64,000 bases of DNA from HXMU1428-3 sp965215715 (GTDB lineage: Bacteria; Pseudomonadota; Alphaproteobacteria; Rhizobiales; HXMU1428-3), in the NCBI GenBank assembly GCA_965215715.1, contig OZ244129.1, positions 2,604,001 to 2,668,000 on the forward strand, read 5' to 3'. The position numbers and the translations under genes were made by a program. The notes beneath the pieces are model-generated. The model was not told where the DNA came from. It ran no database searches and was given only the letters and a program-made list of their open reading frames with translations. Below, in pieces: positions 24,669-33,297 of this stretch (positions within the stretch are counted from its first letter, which is position 1; the number at the start of each line of letters is the position of its first letter).

Positions 24669-25166
24669 ATGACCACCGTAAAACCGCTTGTCAGTATCAT
24701 TATGGGTAGCCAATCGGATTGGCCGACTATGAAGCATGGAGCTGAAGTGCTAACCGCACTAGGCGTGCCGTTTGAAACCAAGATTGTTTCAGCTCATCGC
24801 ACCCCTGAACGGATGTTTGATTTTGCAAAAACGGCCCAAGCCCGCGGCGTGAAAGTTATCGTTGCTGGCGCTGGTGGGGCCGCTCATCTGCCGGGTATGG
24901 TGGCAGCACTTACCCCTTTGCCCGTGCTTGGTGTGCCGGTAAAATCAAAGGCGCTTTCCGGACAAGACAGCTTGCTCTCAATTGTGCAAATGCCAGCCGG
25001 GGTGGCTGTGGGCACTTTGGCCATTGGGAAAGCGGGCGCAACGAACGCTGGGCTGATGGCAGCTCAGATAATCGCCACCCATGATGAGGATTTGCTAGTG
25101 CGTATTAATCAGTGGCGTTCAACTCAAACAGAAAACGTGGCGCTTGTTCCTGAAGATGATGATTGA
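24669..25166 (+). CDS. purE: N5-carboxyaminoimidazole ribonucleotide mutase
   Basis: 165 residues from ATG 24669 (ATG 24639 would add ten atypical residues). Signatures: IIMGSQSDW, the catalytic-loop SAHRTP, AGAGGAAHLPGM and GVPV. It acts in purine synthesis after PurK, converting N5-CAIR to CAIR. Its end overlaps the purK start by about 11 bases, so the pair is translationally coupled. Confidence 0.96.
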   Translation: MTTVKPLVSIIMGSQSDWPTMKHGAEVLTALGVPFETKIVSAHRTPERMFDFAKTAQARGVKVIVAGAGGAAHLPGMVAALTPLPVLGVPVKSKALSGQDSLLSIVQMPAGVAVGTLAIGKAGATNAGLMAAQIIATHDEDLLVRINQWRSTQTENVALVPEDDD

Positions 25167-26247
25167 TAAAGCTTTACCTCCCGGTTCAAAAATTGGAATT
25201 TTTGGTGGTGGCCAATTGGGGCGCATGATGGCAGTGGCCGCAGCCCGGCTTGGCTTTCATGTGCATGTATTTTCTCCCCAGCATGTCTCGCCGGCATTTG
25301 AAGTTGCCCATGAGCGCACAATTGCCCCGTATGGAGACTTGGCGGCTGTGCAAGCCTTTGCGCAAAGTGTTGATGTGGCAACCGTGGAATTTGAAAATAT
25401 CCCGCTGGATACATATGAACACGCGGCCAAGTTTACAGTGATTGCGCCAGAGCCAACCGCGCTCGCCATTGCCCAGGACCGGTTGGCTGAGAAAAACTTT
25501 TTAACCTCACATAACATTCCTGTGGCGCCTTTTATTGAAATTAACAGAGAGGCCGATATTGTTTCAGCTGTTTATAAGCTGGGGCCAGAAGGGATCTTGA
25601 AAACCCGGCGGATGGGGTATGATGGGAAGGGGCAAATTCGTCTTGGCGGCGGCGTGGACCCGGATGCCGCCATTCAAGCTTATCGCGGTGAGCCGGCTAT
25701 TTTTGAGCAGATCGTGCCGTTTAAGTTGGAAATTTCTTGTTTGGCCGCGCGCAATTATGACGGCACGATTGTGTTTTATGATTGCCCCAAGAATGAGCAC
25801 CGCAATCAGATTTTAGCGGAATCGCATGTGCCTGCTAATGTGTCTGCAGATCTGGAAAAATTAGCTCAGGCTTACACGGCAAAAATTGCTGAGAAGTTGC
25901 AATATGTCGGTGTTATCACAGTTGAATTTTTTGCCCTTGGACAGGGGGCAGAGACGCCCTTGATTGTCAATGAGATTGCCCCGCGGGTGCATAATTCTGG
26001 TCACTGGACCATGGATGCTTGCGCCTTTGATCAATTTGAAAATCATATTCGGGCTATTTCAGGATGGACGCTTGGCTCTGGGCAGCGCCATTCCAATGCC
26101 ATGATGGTCAACATTGTTGGTGATGATATGGACCGCTGGCGTGAATTTGCAACCAGTGACGGGGCGATTTTGCATCTTTATGGAAAAGATGAAGCGCGTG
26201 CCGGGCGCAAAATGGGCCATGTGACTTATCTTTATGAAAAGTCGTAA
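25156..26247 (+). CDS. purK: N5-carboxyaminoimidazole ribonucleotide synthase
   Basis: About 363 residues, ATP-grasp fold. IGIFGGGQLGRMMA is the N-terminal signature, then EFENIP, KTRRMGYDGKGQ and a C-terminal NEIAPRVHNSGHWT. It converts AIR, bicarbonate and ATP to N5-CAIR. Two adjacent ATGs (25156, 25159) fit; the TTG at 25144 is less likely. Confidence 0.96.
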   Translation: MMIDKALPPGSKIGIFGGGQLGRMMAVAAARLGFHVHVFSPQHVSPAFEVAHERTIAPYGDLAAVQAFAQSVDVATVEFENIPLDTYEHAAKFTVIAPEPTALAIAQDRLAEKNFLTSHNIPVAPFIEINREADIVSAVYKLGPEGILKTRRMGYDGKGQIRLGGGVDPDAAIQAYRGEPAIFEQIVPFKLEISCLAARNYDGTIVFYDCPKNEHRNQILAESHVPANVSADLEKLAQAYTAKIAEKLQYVGVITVEFFALGQGAETPLIVNEIAPRVHNSGHWTMDACAFDQFENHIRAISGWTLGSGQRHSNAMMVNIVGDDMDRWREFATSDGAILHLYGKDEARAGRKMGHVTYLYEKS

Positions 26248-26445
26248 CTAAGGTACGGGACAGTTCCCTTCAGATAAAAACGCGCTTTATTCATAAATAA
26301 AGCTCATATCAACTGGACACAGCAGGCGTTTTTTGTTACAAAACGCTTGGATTTCATGGCTCGGTGAGGTATCGGGCCTTTTTGTTATTGGCAAATTCCC
26401 TAAAACTTTTGGAATTTAGACCTTTTAGAATGGAGATGATGGCGC

Positions 26446-26667
26446 GTGCAAGTCATGGTTCGCGACAATAATGTCGATCAGGCCCTTAAAGCCTTGAAGA
26501 AGAAAATGCAAAGAGAAGGCATTTTCCGGGAAATGAAACTTCGTAATTTTTACGAAAAGCCTTCTGAAAAGCGGGCTCGGGTGAAGGCTGAAGCCATTCG
26601 CCGTGCACGCAAATTGGCGCGCAAAAGAGCGCAACGTGAAGGTCTTGTGCCAGGGCGCAGCCGCTAA
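26446..26667 (+). CDS. rpsU: 30S ribosomal protein S21
   Basis: 73 residues. MQVMVRDNNVDQALKALKKK is the alphaproteobacterial S21 start, which fixes the GTG at 26446; GGAG lies about 10 bases upstream. The C-terminal is Arg/Lys-rich (RRARKLARKRAQREG). A strong terminator follows. Confidence 0.95.
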   Translation: MQVMVRDNNVDQALKALKKKMQREGIFREMKLRNFYEKPSEKRARVKAEAIRRARKLARKRAQREGLVPGRSR

Positions 26668-26774
26668 AGCAGGCCTGCTAGCTTTATAGTTTTGTCATTT
26701 TTCGGGTCAGTATGAACCGTAAGTGCGCAAAATTGGTTGGTAAGTTTTTAAGCTTTTTATCGATTTTTATTTTT

Positions 26775-26808
26775 AAAACCCACTTAAATTTTTAAGTGGG
26801 TTTTTTTT
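26775..26808 (+). terminator. Intrinsic terminator after rpsU
   Basis: AAAACCCACTTAAA (26775-26788) pairs with TTTAAGTGGGTTTT (26791-26804), followed by more T. Confidence 0.9.
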
Positions 26809-26893
26809 GTGTTGTTTTCCTATTCATGATTTTTCTTTATTTTTTTTCTATTTGTGGTTTGCTTGATCTTAAATCGTCGATTGGAGATTGAGT

Positions 26894-27946
26894 ATGAAAA
26901 ATGATTATTACACTGAAGATTTACATGGGCCCCATACTCTTTTTCAGATCGATAATTTCGTTCTTGAAAATGGTATCACTTTGCCTCAAGCGACCCTTGC
27001 TTATAAAACGTATGGAACGTTGAACGCTCAAAAAGATAATGTCATTTTATTTCCTCATATGTGGTCTGGCACGCCCAAAGCTATGGAAATATTTATTGGC
27101 AAAGGGCGACCGCTTGATCCTGAAAAATACTTTATTATTTTACCCGGTCAATTTGCCAATGGGTTTTCATCTTCTCCCAGCAATGGTTCTGTGCCCTTTA
27201 ATGGCGGGGCTTTTCCTTTTGTTCATATTGGAGACGATGTGCGTGCCCAACATCGCTTGTTAACGGAAGAATTTGGTATCAAAGAAATCCAGCTGGTTCT
27301 TGGATGGTCAATGGGGGCGCAACAAACCTACGAATGGGCTGTGCGATATCCTGACATGGTCAAACGTGCCCTGCCTTTTGCAGGGTTTGCAAAGGCAACG
27401 CCGCACAATATTCTTTATGTGCGCAGTTTTGAAGATGCTGTAAAATCTGACCCGGCTTGGGATGGTGGGCATTACTCTGACCCGTTTGATGTGCATGTGG
27501 GCATGCGCCGCATGGCACAATTATGGTCTGTGATGGGACTTTGCCAGGCTTTTTATAGTGAAGAGGTTTGGGCTCAAGCGGGATTTTCTTCCCTGGATGA
27601 TTTTCTGGTGCGTTTTTGGGAAGCGTATTTTTTACCGATGGATCCAAATAATCTCTTATGGATGGCTTGGAAATGGCGCCATGGTGATGTCAGCCAACAT
27701 GCAGGCGGTGACCTTCAAGCAGCTCTTTCCTCGATCAAAGCAAAAACATTGGTGGTCTCTTTTTCACACGATATGTTTTTTCCGCCCAATGATTGTTTAA
27801 AAGAGCAAAAGATGATCCCCAATAGCGCTTACCGGGAAGTTAAAAGCCTTTGGGCGCATTTTGCTATGTTCTGTATTAACGATGAAGATCGCAAACAGAT
27901 TGATAGCTGCATCGATGATTTATTGAATGATAAATTAGCCCTTTGA
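26894..27946 (+). CDS. MetX-like alpha/beta hydrolase (homoserine acetyltransferase family)
   Basis: 350 residues. The nucleophile elbow is GWSMGAQQ (Ser near 145), with NVILFPHMWSG earlier as the oxyanion region, an Asp in VVSFSHDMFFPP and a His in LWAHFAMF. This is the catalytic triad order of MetX-like enzymes. Canonical MetX has GGSMGG at the nucleophile and an LTGDQH-like start, so homoserine acetylation is not certain; many relatives are annotated only as alpha/beta hydrolases. ATG 26894 has GGAG seven bases upstream. The 3' end overlaps convergent irr by 12 bases. Confidence 0.8.
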   Translation: MKNDYYTEDLHGPHTLFQIDNFVLENGITLPQATLAYKTYGTLNAQKDNVILFPHMWSGTPKAMEIFIGKGRPLDPEKYFIILPGQFANGFSSSPSNGSVPFNGGAFPFVHIGDDVRAQHRLLTEEFGIKEIQLVLGWSMGAQQTYEWAVRYPDMVKRALPFAGFAKATPHNILYVRSFEDAVKSDPAWDGGHYSDPFDVHVGMRRMAQLWSVMGLCQAFYSEEVWAQAGFSSLDDFLVRFWEAYFLPMDPNNLLWMAWKWRHGDVSQHAGGDLQAALSSIKAKTLVVSFSHDMFFPPNDCLKEQKMIPNSAYREVKSLWAHFAMFCINDEDRKQIDSCIDDLLNDKLAL

Positions 27947-28411
27947 GGGGCGTAGGCGCACGACCACATCAACGCCGGCAATTTCCATGCCTTCAGGGGC
28001 CTCGGGCAATTTTTCCAGCTCAATCGGACCGCCTGGGATGTCCAATAAGTCACCAGAATTTTCGACGTAAAAATGCTGGTGATCAGACATGTTGGTGTCA
28101 AAATAAACGCGTGTGCCAACAAGGGCGACCTCGCGTAAAAAGCCAGCGTCTCTAAATTGGTTCAATGTGTTGTAAACAGTGGCCAGTGAAACCGGAATGT
28201 TATGGGCCAAAGCTTCTTCGTGTAAAATTTCAGCGCAGACATGGCGATCACCAGATTTAAACAGCAACTCACCCAGGGCCACGCGTTGTTTTGTCGGCCG
28301 CATACCTGCTGTGCGCAGAGTATCGCACATGCAGCTGGTCGATGATTTATCATCGCAAAGCGCCTTATCGCAAGCTTGCTCATCGGTGTTGTTTAACGGT
28401 TTATCGTCCAT
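27935..28411 (-). CDS. irr: Irr-type iron-responsive regulator (Fur family)
   Basis: 158 residues. Winged helix at about 35-95 (GMRPTKQRVALGELL, then VSLATVYNTLNQFRDAGFL), dimerisation domain with TNMSDHQHFYVEN. Irr proteins usually have three consecutive His in this position; here it is H111-Q-H113. Four Cys lie in the first 30 residues, but no Cys-Pro haem regulatory motif is seen. Placement beside fabA-fabB-fabI matches irr in Hyphomicrobiales. Irr controls iron and haem genes by haem-dependent turnover in that group. Confidence 0.85.
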   Translation of the reverse strand: MDDKPLNNTDEQACDKALCDDKSSTSCMCDTLRTAGMRPTKQRVALGELLFKSGDRHVCAEILHEEALAHNIPVSLATVYNTLNQFRDAGFLREVALVGTRVYFDTNMSDHQHFYVENSGDLLDIPGGPIELEKLPEAPEGMEIAGVDVVVRLRPSKG

Positions 28412-28670
28412 GGTATGTGTCTTTTTGGTCTAGCTGTTATTGCGCTTTTATGACTTTTATCAATTTCATAATCGCAAATATAGGTAATAATTTAGCTCAA
28501 AATCGTTTGAGAAACCATCAGTTTTTACTCGCATTGTTAAGCGAATTTGTTCTATGTTACAAAAACGTTAAAAATATCACGTTTATCAAGCGCAATCTCT
28601 TTTGATGGCCAAATAAGTGTGATACATACGTCGACGGTTTATTATATAACAAAAATGACGGGGTGCATCA

Positions 28671-29192
28671 ATGGCGGATCGCCAATCCAGTTTTGAGTAT
28701 GAAGACTTATTAAAATGTGGGCGTGGGGAGCTTTTTGGGCCTGGAAACGCGCAATTACCCTTACCACCAATGCTTATGTTTGACCGGATAACTGAAATTA
28801 ATGAGGATGGTGGTGAGTTTGGCAAAGGACAGATCGTCGCTGAATTTGATATCCAACCTGATTTATGGTTTTTCCCCTGCCATTTTGAAGGGGATCCGGT
28901 GATGCCCGGTTGTCTTGGTTTGGATGCTTTATGGCAATTAACTGGATTTTTTCTTGGTTGGCTTGGAGAACCAGGACGGGGCCGTGCCATCTCAACTGGT
29001 GAAGTTAAATTTTCTGGCATGATTTTACCAACGACGAAATTGGTCACTTATGAAATTAACATTCAACGCCTGATTTTACGCCGTTTGAAGTTGGCTGTTG
29101 CTGAGGGTGTTGTTAAAGCTGACGGTGAGCCCATCTTCCATGCAAAAGATTTGCGTGTCGGTTTGTTTGGCGGCGATGAGGCGCCGGCTTAA
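28671..29192 (+). CDS. fabA: 3-hydroxydecanoyl-ACP dehydratase/isomerase
   Basis: 173 residues. Catalytic His lies in WFFPCHFEGDPVMPG and the acidic partner in GCLGLDALWQL. FabA introduces the cis double bond for unsaturated fatty acids in the anaerobic-type pathway. It is the first gene of fabA-fabB-fabI, divergent from irr with 259 bp between. Confidence 0.97.
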   Translation: MADRQSSFEYEDLLKCGRGELFGPGNAQLPLPPMLMFDRITEINEDGGEFGKGQIVAEFDIQPDLWFFPCHFEGDPVMPGCLGLDALWQLTGFFLGWLGEPGRGRAISTGEVKFSGMILPTTKLVTYEINIQRLILRRLKLAVAEGVVKADGEPIFHAKDLRVGLFGGDEAPA

Positions 29193-29268
29193 GGCCTTAT
29201 TTCGCCGCACCTGATGGGGCGAAATTTTGGTGAGTTCTTTTTTTATTTTATGTTTTAAAGGATTGTGT

Positions 29269-30483
29269 ATGAGACGTGTTGTCATAACAGGGATGGGGAT
29301 TGTCTCCAGTATCGGCGATAATAAGCAAGAGGTTCTGTCATCCTTGCAGAGCACAAAATCTGGCATTAAGCGCGATGAAACATATGCTGAGCTTGGGTTT
29401 CGCAGCCAAGTTTCTGGTGCCCCTAACTTGGATGCTTTGAGTGTTGTGGACCGCAAGGTGCGCCGTTTTATGGGGGCAGGGGCAGCCTGGAATTATGTGG
29501 CAATGCAAGAAGCGATTGAACAAGCCGGGCTTGAAGATAGCGATATTAGTAATGAGCGCACTGGTTTGATCATGGGCTCTGGTGGGCCTTCTGCCAAAGC
29601 GATTGTGCAAGCAGCTGACACCACCCGTGAGCGTGGCCCGAAAAAGGTTGGCCCGTTTGAAGTGCCTAAATCGATGTCGAGCACCAATTCAGCCACTTTG
29701 GCCACACCGTTTAAAATTTTGGGTGTGAACTATTCTATCTCTTCAGCCTGTTCAACCTCTAGCCATTGTATTGGCAATGCAACCGAGCTTATTCAATGGG
29801 GCAAGCAGGATATTATTTTTGCAGGTGGTGGCGAAGAGTTGGATTGGACATTGTCTGTTTTGTTTGATGGCATGAATGCAATGTCATCTAAATTTAATGA
29901 CCGGCCAGAGACAGCCAGCCGAGCTTATGATGTTAACCGGGATGGCTTTGTGATTGCCGGCGGGGCTGGTGTGCTTGTTCTGGAAGAGCTGGAACACGCC
30001 AAGGCGCGCGGGGCAACGATACTTGCTGAGATCGTTGGGTATGGCGCCAATTCTGATGGGTATGATATGGTCGCCCCTTCTGGTGAGGGGGCTGTGCGCT
30101 GCATGAAGAAGGCGCTAGAGACCGTTAATGCGCCGATTGATTATATTAACCCTCATGGCACCTCAACACCAATTGGTGATATCAAAGAGATTGAAGCGAT
30201 CCGCGAAGTCTTTGGTGGTGATATTCCGCCTATTTCCAGCACCAAATCGTTAACAGGCCACTCTTTGGGGGCAGCCGGCGTGCAAGAGGCGATTTATTCG
30301 CTGTTAATGCTGCAAAATAACTTTGTTTGTGCCTCAGCTCACATTGACGAGCTTGACCCGGACTTTGCCGATGTGCCGATTGCTCTTGCACGCCAAGACA
30401 AGGAGCTTAACGCTATTATGTCAAATAGCTTTGGTTTTGGCGGCACAAATGCAACATTGGTCATGCAGAAATATAATGGTTAA
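29269..30483 (+). CDS. fabB: 3-oxoacyl-ACP synthase I
   Basis: 404 residues from ATG 29269, starting MRRVVITGMGIVSSIG. Active-site Cys is in SISSACSTSSHC, His residues in NPHGTSTPIGD and TGHSLGAAG, and the C-terminal glycine motif is NSFGFGGTNATL. With FabA it elongates cis-unsaturated intermediates. It lies 76 bp after fabA. Confidence 0.97.
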   Translation: MRRVVITGMGIVSSIGDNKQEVLSSLQSTKSGIKRDETYAELGFRSQVSGAPNLDALSVVDRKVRRFMGAGAAWNYVAMQEAIEQAGLEDSDISNERTGLIMGSGGPSAKAIVQAADTTRERGPKKVGPFEVPKSMSSTNSATLATPFKILGVNYSISSACSTSSHCIGNATELIQWGKQDIIFAGGGEELDWTLSVLFDGMNAMSSKFNDRPETASRAYDVNRDGFVIAGGAGVLVLEELEHAKARGATILAEIVGYGANSDGYDMVAPSGEGAVRCMKKALETVNAPIDYINPHGTSTPIGDIKEIEAIREVFGGDIPPISSTKSLTGHSLGAAGVQEAIYSLLMLQNNFVCASAHIDELDPDFADVPIALARQDKELNAIMSNSFGFGGTNATLVMQKYNG

Positions 30484-30541
30484 AGACCTTTTATGGTTTA
30501 ACCGTAACTTGCTGGTTTTAATGGGAATTTAGAGTAAAAAG

Positions 30542-31387
30542 ATGAATGATACTGATAACGCGATTGACATTGCAACACCTGGACCGATGATGAAGGGCAA
30601 AAAAGGCCTGATTATGGGGGTTGCCAATGACCGCTCTATTGCTTGGGGCATTGCACGGGTTTTGAAAGGCCAAGGAGCTGACCTGGCCTTTACTTACCAA
30701 GGTGATGCATTTGGACGCCGGGCTATACCTTTGGCCGAATCTGCCGGCGCTGAGATCATTGTTGATTGTGATGTGAGCGATTTGGACAGCGTTGACAATG
30801 TGTTTAATGAGATTGGCAACAAATGGGGCGAGCTGGATTTTGTTGTTCATGCCTTGGCTTTTTCGGATCGCAATGAGCTTAAAGGGCGTTATTCAGACAC
30901 CAGCCGTGATAATTTCGTCAACACCATGGTTATCTCTTGCTTTTCGTTTACTGAAATTGCCAACCGGGCAGCCCCTTTGATGAAAAATGGCGGCAGTATG
31001 CTGACCCTTTCTTATGCTGGCTCTCAATGGGTGGTGCCTTGTTATAATGTGATGGGCGTTGCCAAAGCTGCGCTGGAGACCAGCGTGAAATATTTGGCCG
31101 CGGACCTTGGCGATCAAAACATTCGGGTCAATGCAATGTCTGCTGGACCGATGAGGACGTTGGCAGGGGCTGGCATTTCAGATGCACGGCTTATGTTTAA
31201 TTTCCAAAAAGAGCATTCACCTTTGAAACGCACGCCAACTTTGGATGAAGTGGGCGGGGCTGGCCTTTACCTGTTGTCTGACCTTTCAGGCGGGGTGACA
31301 GGCGAGATCCATTATGTGGATTGTGGCTATAACGCTGTTTATATGCCTGACCTTCAAGCGCTTAAGGATACAGGGTATTCTGCTTAA
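30542..31387 (+). CDS. fabI: Enoyl-ACP reductase (NADH)
   Basis: 281 residues, short-chain dehydrogenase fold. GLIMGVANDRSIAWGIA is the FabI cofactor loop. The active-site Tyr and Lys sit in SYAGSQWVVPCYNVMGVAKA, and AGPMRTLAGAGI is the substrate loop. It is the last step of the elongation cycle and the third gene of the fab operon. Confidence 0.96.
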   Translation: MNDTDNAIDIATPGPMMKGKKGLIMGVANDRSIAWGIARVLKGQGADLAFTYQGDAFGRRAIPLAESAGAEIIVDCDVSDLDSVDNVFNEIGNKWGELDFVVHALAFSDRNELKGRYSDTSRDNFVNTMVISCFSFTEIANRAAPLMKNGGSMLTLSYAGSQWVVPCYNVMGVAKAALETSVKYLAADLGDQNIRVNAMSAGPMRTLAGAGISDARLMFNFQKEHSPLKRTPTLDEVGGAGLYLLSDLSGGVTGEIHYVDCGYNAVYMPDLQALKDTGYSA

Positions 31388-31406
31388 ATTTTAGGGGAGC
31401 TCTTTC

Positions 31407-32264
31407 ATGATTGGTGTATTTGATTCCGGTCATGGCGGGCTGACTGTTTTAAAAGCGCTGGTGCAGCATTTTCCTGACCTTGGTTTTGTTTATCTTGGTG
31501 ATCATGCCAATGCGCCTTATGGCAACCGGTCTTCAGATGAGATTGTTGATCTGACCAAACAAGGGGTAGAGACTTTGTTTGGCCAAGGGTGCCAGTTGGT
31601 GCTTTTGGGGTGTAATACGGCGACCTCGATTGCGTGCCGCACTTTGCAACAAAACTGGCTGCCAGGCTCTCAGTGGCAGGGCCGCAACGTGTTGGGCATT
31701 ATTGCCCCAACCGTTGAAGTGGCAACGCAAACACCTTGGGGTGTAAACGAGCCGCAATATCCGCAAATGTATAAAGAAGATGTGATTGCTGTTTTTGCCA
31801 CCCAGCGCACCATTGGAAGCGGTGTGTTTGATGAAGAGATCAAAAAGCGCTGCCCGCAAATCGATGTGATTAGCCAGGTGTGTCCTGATTTGGCTGGCGC
31901 AATTGAGAATGGGGCTGGTGTTGATGAGCTGGATGGCCTTGTTGGCCATTATGTATCACAAATGCAAGCCCAAACCGGGGGGAAACCCCCTCATTGGGCG
32001 ATCTTAGGCTGCACGCATTACCCTTTGGTGGAGGATTTGTTTGCCAAGCATTTGCCCGCCTCTTGCCGGGTGCTTTCACAGCCGACCCTTGTTGCGCGCG
32101 CCCTGGGCCATTATCTCAGGCAACATCCCGATTATATTCGTGATCCCCAGTCTGAACCTGATTTGAAGTTGCTTACAACCGGCGATGTTGAAATTGTTGA
32201 GCAACGGCTTGCTTTTGCTTGGTCTGAGCGTCCTGGTTTTCAGCCCCTTGTACAAACGGCTTGA
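31407..32264 (+). CDS. murI: Glutamate racemase
   Basis: 285 residues. FDSGHGGLTVL at the N-terminus, the first catalytic Cys in LLGCNTATS, and the second in ILGCTHYPLVED. It supplies D-glutamate for peptidoglycan. It begins 20 bp after fabI with GGGGAG upstream, so it may be cotranscribed. A bidirectional terminator follows. Confidence 0.95.
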   Translation: MIGVFDSGHGGLTVLKALVQHFPDLGFVYLGDHANAPYGNRSSDEIVDLTKQGVETLFGQGCQLVLLGCNTATSIACRTLQQNWLPGSQWQGRNVLGIIAPTVEVATQTPWGVNEPQYPQMYKEDVIAVFATQRTIGSGVFDEEIKKRCPQIDVISQVCPDLAGAIENGAGVDELDGLVGHYVSQMQAQTGGKPPHWAILGCTHYPLVEDLFAKHLPASCRVLSQPTLVARALGHYLRQHPDYIRDPQSEPDLKLLTTGDVEIVEQRLAFAWSERPGFQPLVQTA

Positions 32265-32267
32265 AAG

Positions 32268-32302
32268 AAGAGGTGCTAAGACAAAGCTTAGCACCTCTTT
32301 TT
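32268..32302. terminator. Bidirectional terminator between murI and the carbonic anhydrase
   Basis: AAGAGGTGCTAAG (32268-32280) pairs perfectly with CTTAGCACCTCTT (32287-32299), followed by T on the + strand. It sits between convergent genes. Confidence 0.9.
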
Positions 32303-32311
32303 AAAATGAGC

Positions 32312-33106
32312 TTATTTTATTTCTGCAAGCAGTTCTTTTGCGGTTACAAGCTGGCGCACGCCATGGGCATGGTCTTCTTCAAAGACATTACTCTGACACC
32401 ATTTGTTTAAAGATGAGATGTCCACCTTGGCGCAATTAGGGCGCACATTCCATGTGACTTGCAATGGAGAGCATTTTTCTTGGGTGTATTTGGGCCCGGT
32501 GGTTGAGCCTTGAAACAGCACGGGCTTTCCTGTGTTGGTGGGCAGCGCCTTTGGCTGGTGAAAACCATTGACCTTGTTGCCTTGATAGGCAAAGTCTAAA
32601 AAGTTTGCAGCTTGTGGATCATTGACCACTAGAAAGACTTGCGCTTCAACGCGCAATTGAGGGTTCGCGCATTGTTTTGAAAGACATGATCCTAAACCTT
32701 TGCCTGGGCTAACATCGCAAGAAGAATAGACCCAATGAACTTCAACTGTATCGCCCGGCTTCAACCCTTTGCAAGCGCCTTTAATATCTTTTGGTGCCTG
32801 GCGTTCGGCCTTTGATAAATCAGGCGTTCCTTTGCATTTAAAGCCGCCATTTTTGCCTTTGCCAGCAAAGACAGGAAACCCTGGACCCTTGTGTTCAGCA
32901 TTAGTGTGAAAATGAATGTTGCACAAATTCATATTGTTGACCGGTCCGGTAAGGCCAAATGTATATTTATTTGTGCCCTCTTTTGAACTGATGTCGCGCG
33001 GCGTCTGTGGGCCGTATTTGCTACAAAGATCTGCGCTGAATGTTGGCAGGGATGTGACATGGAGTATAGACAGACCAAGCATCACGACAGTTATAATTTT
33101 GTTCAC
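32312..33106 (-). CDS. Periplasmic delta-class-like carbonic anhydrase
   Basis: 264 residues from GTG 33106, with GGAGG eight bases upstream. This start gives a clean signal peptide (a hydrophobic run ending FSADLC), while an upstream frame would prepend charged residues. The zinc-site pattern is CNIHFHTNAEHKGPGF plus VEVHWVYSSC, giving His-x-His and a third His, as in proteins annotated delta-class carbonic anhydrase in marine proteobacteria. Cys residues are numerous (about ten), which fits disulfide bonding outside the cytoplasm. The class assignment is from memory of the motif. Likely role: CO2/bicarbonate interconversion in the periplasm. Confidence 0.75.
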   Translation of the reverse strand: MNKIITVVMLGLSILHVTSLPTFSADLCSKYGPQTPRDISSKEGTNKYTFGLTGPVNNMNLCNIHFHTNAEHKGPGFPVFAGKGKNGGFKCKGTPDLSKAERQAPKDIKGACKGLKPGDTVEVHWVYSSCDVSPGKGLGSCLSKQCANPQLRVEAQVFLVVNDPQAANFLDFAYQGNKVNGFHQPKALPTNTGKPVLFQGSTTGPKYTQEKCSPLQVTWNVRPNCAKVDISSLNKWCQSNVFEEDHAHGVRQLVTAKELLAEIK

Positions 33107-33228
33107 TATATAATCCTCCCAGAGCATTCTTTTTTTGATGAATTTTTTTGCTATCGCATCCATTTTAATTTGTATACTGATAATATGTATGATTTCTCAC
33201 TGTTTTTTATTCTCGAGGAATTATGATG

Positions 33229-33265
33229 AAAAAACGCCCCGTCTTTGAAAAGACAGGGCGTTTTT
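33229..33265 (-). terminator. Intrinsic terminator after pnp
   Basis: AAAAAACGCCCCGTCTTT (33229-33246) and AAGACAGGGCGTTTTT (33250-33265) form a near-perfect stem with a U-tract on the minus strand, 33 bases past the pnp stop. Confidence 0.9.
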
Positions 33266-33297
33266 CTTCGTCGTATTTTTATAAGACCTGAGGAAGT

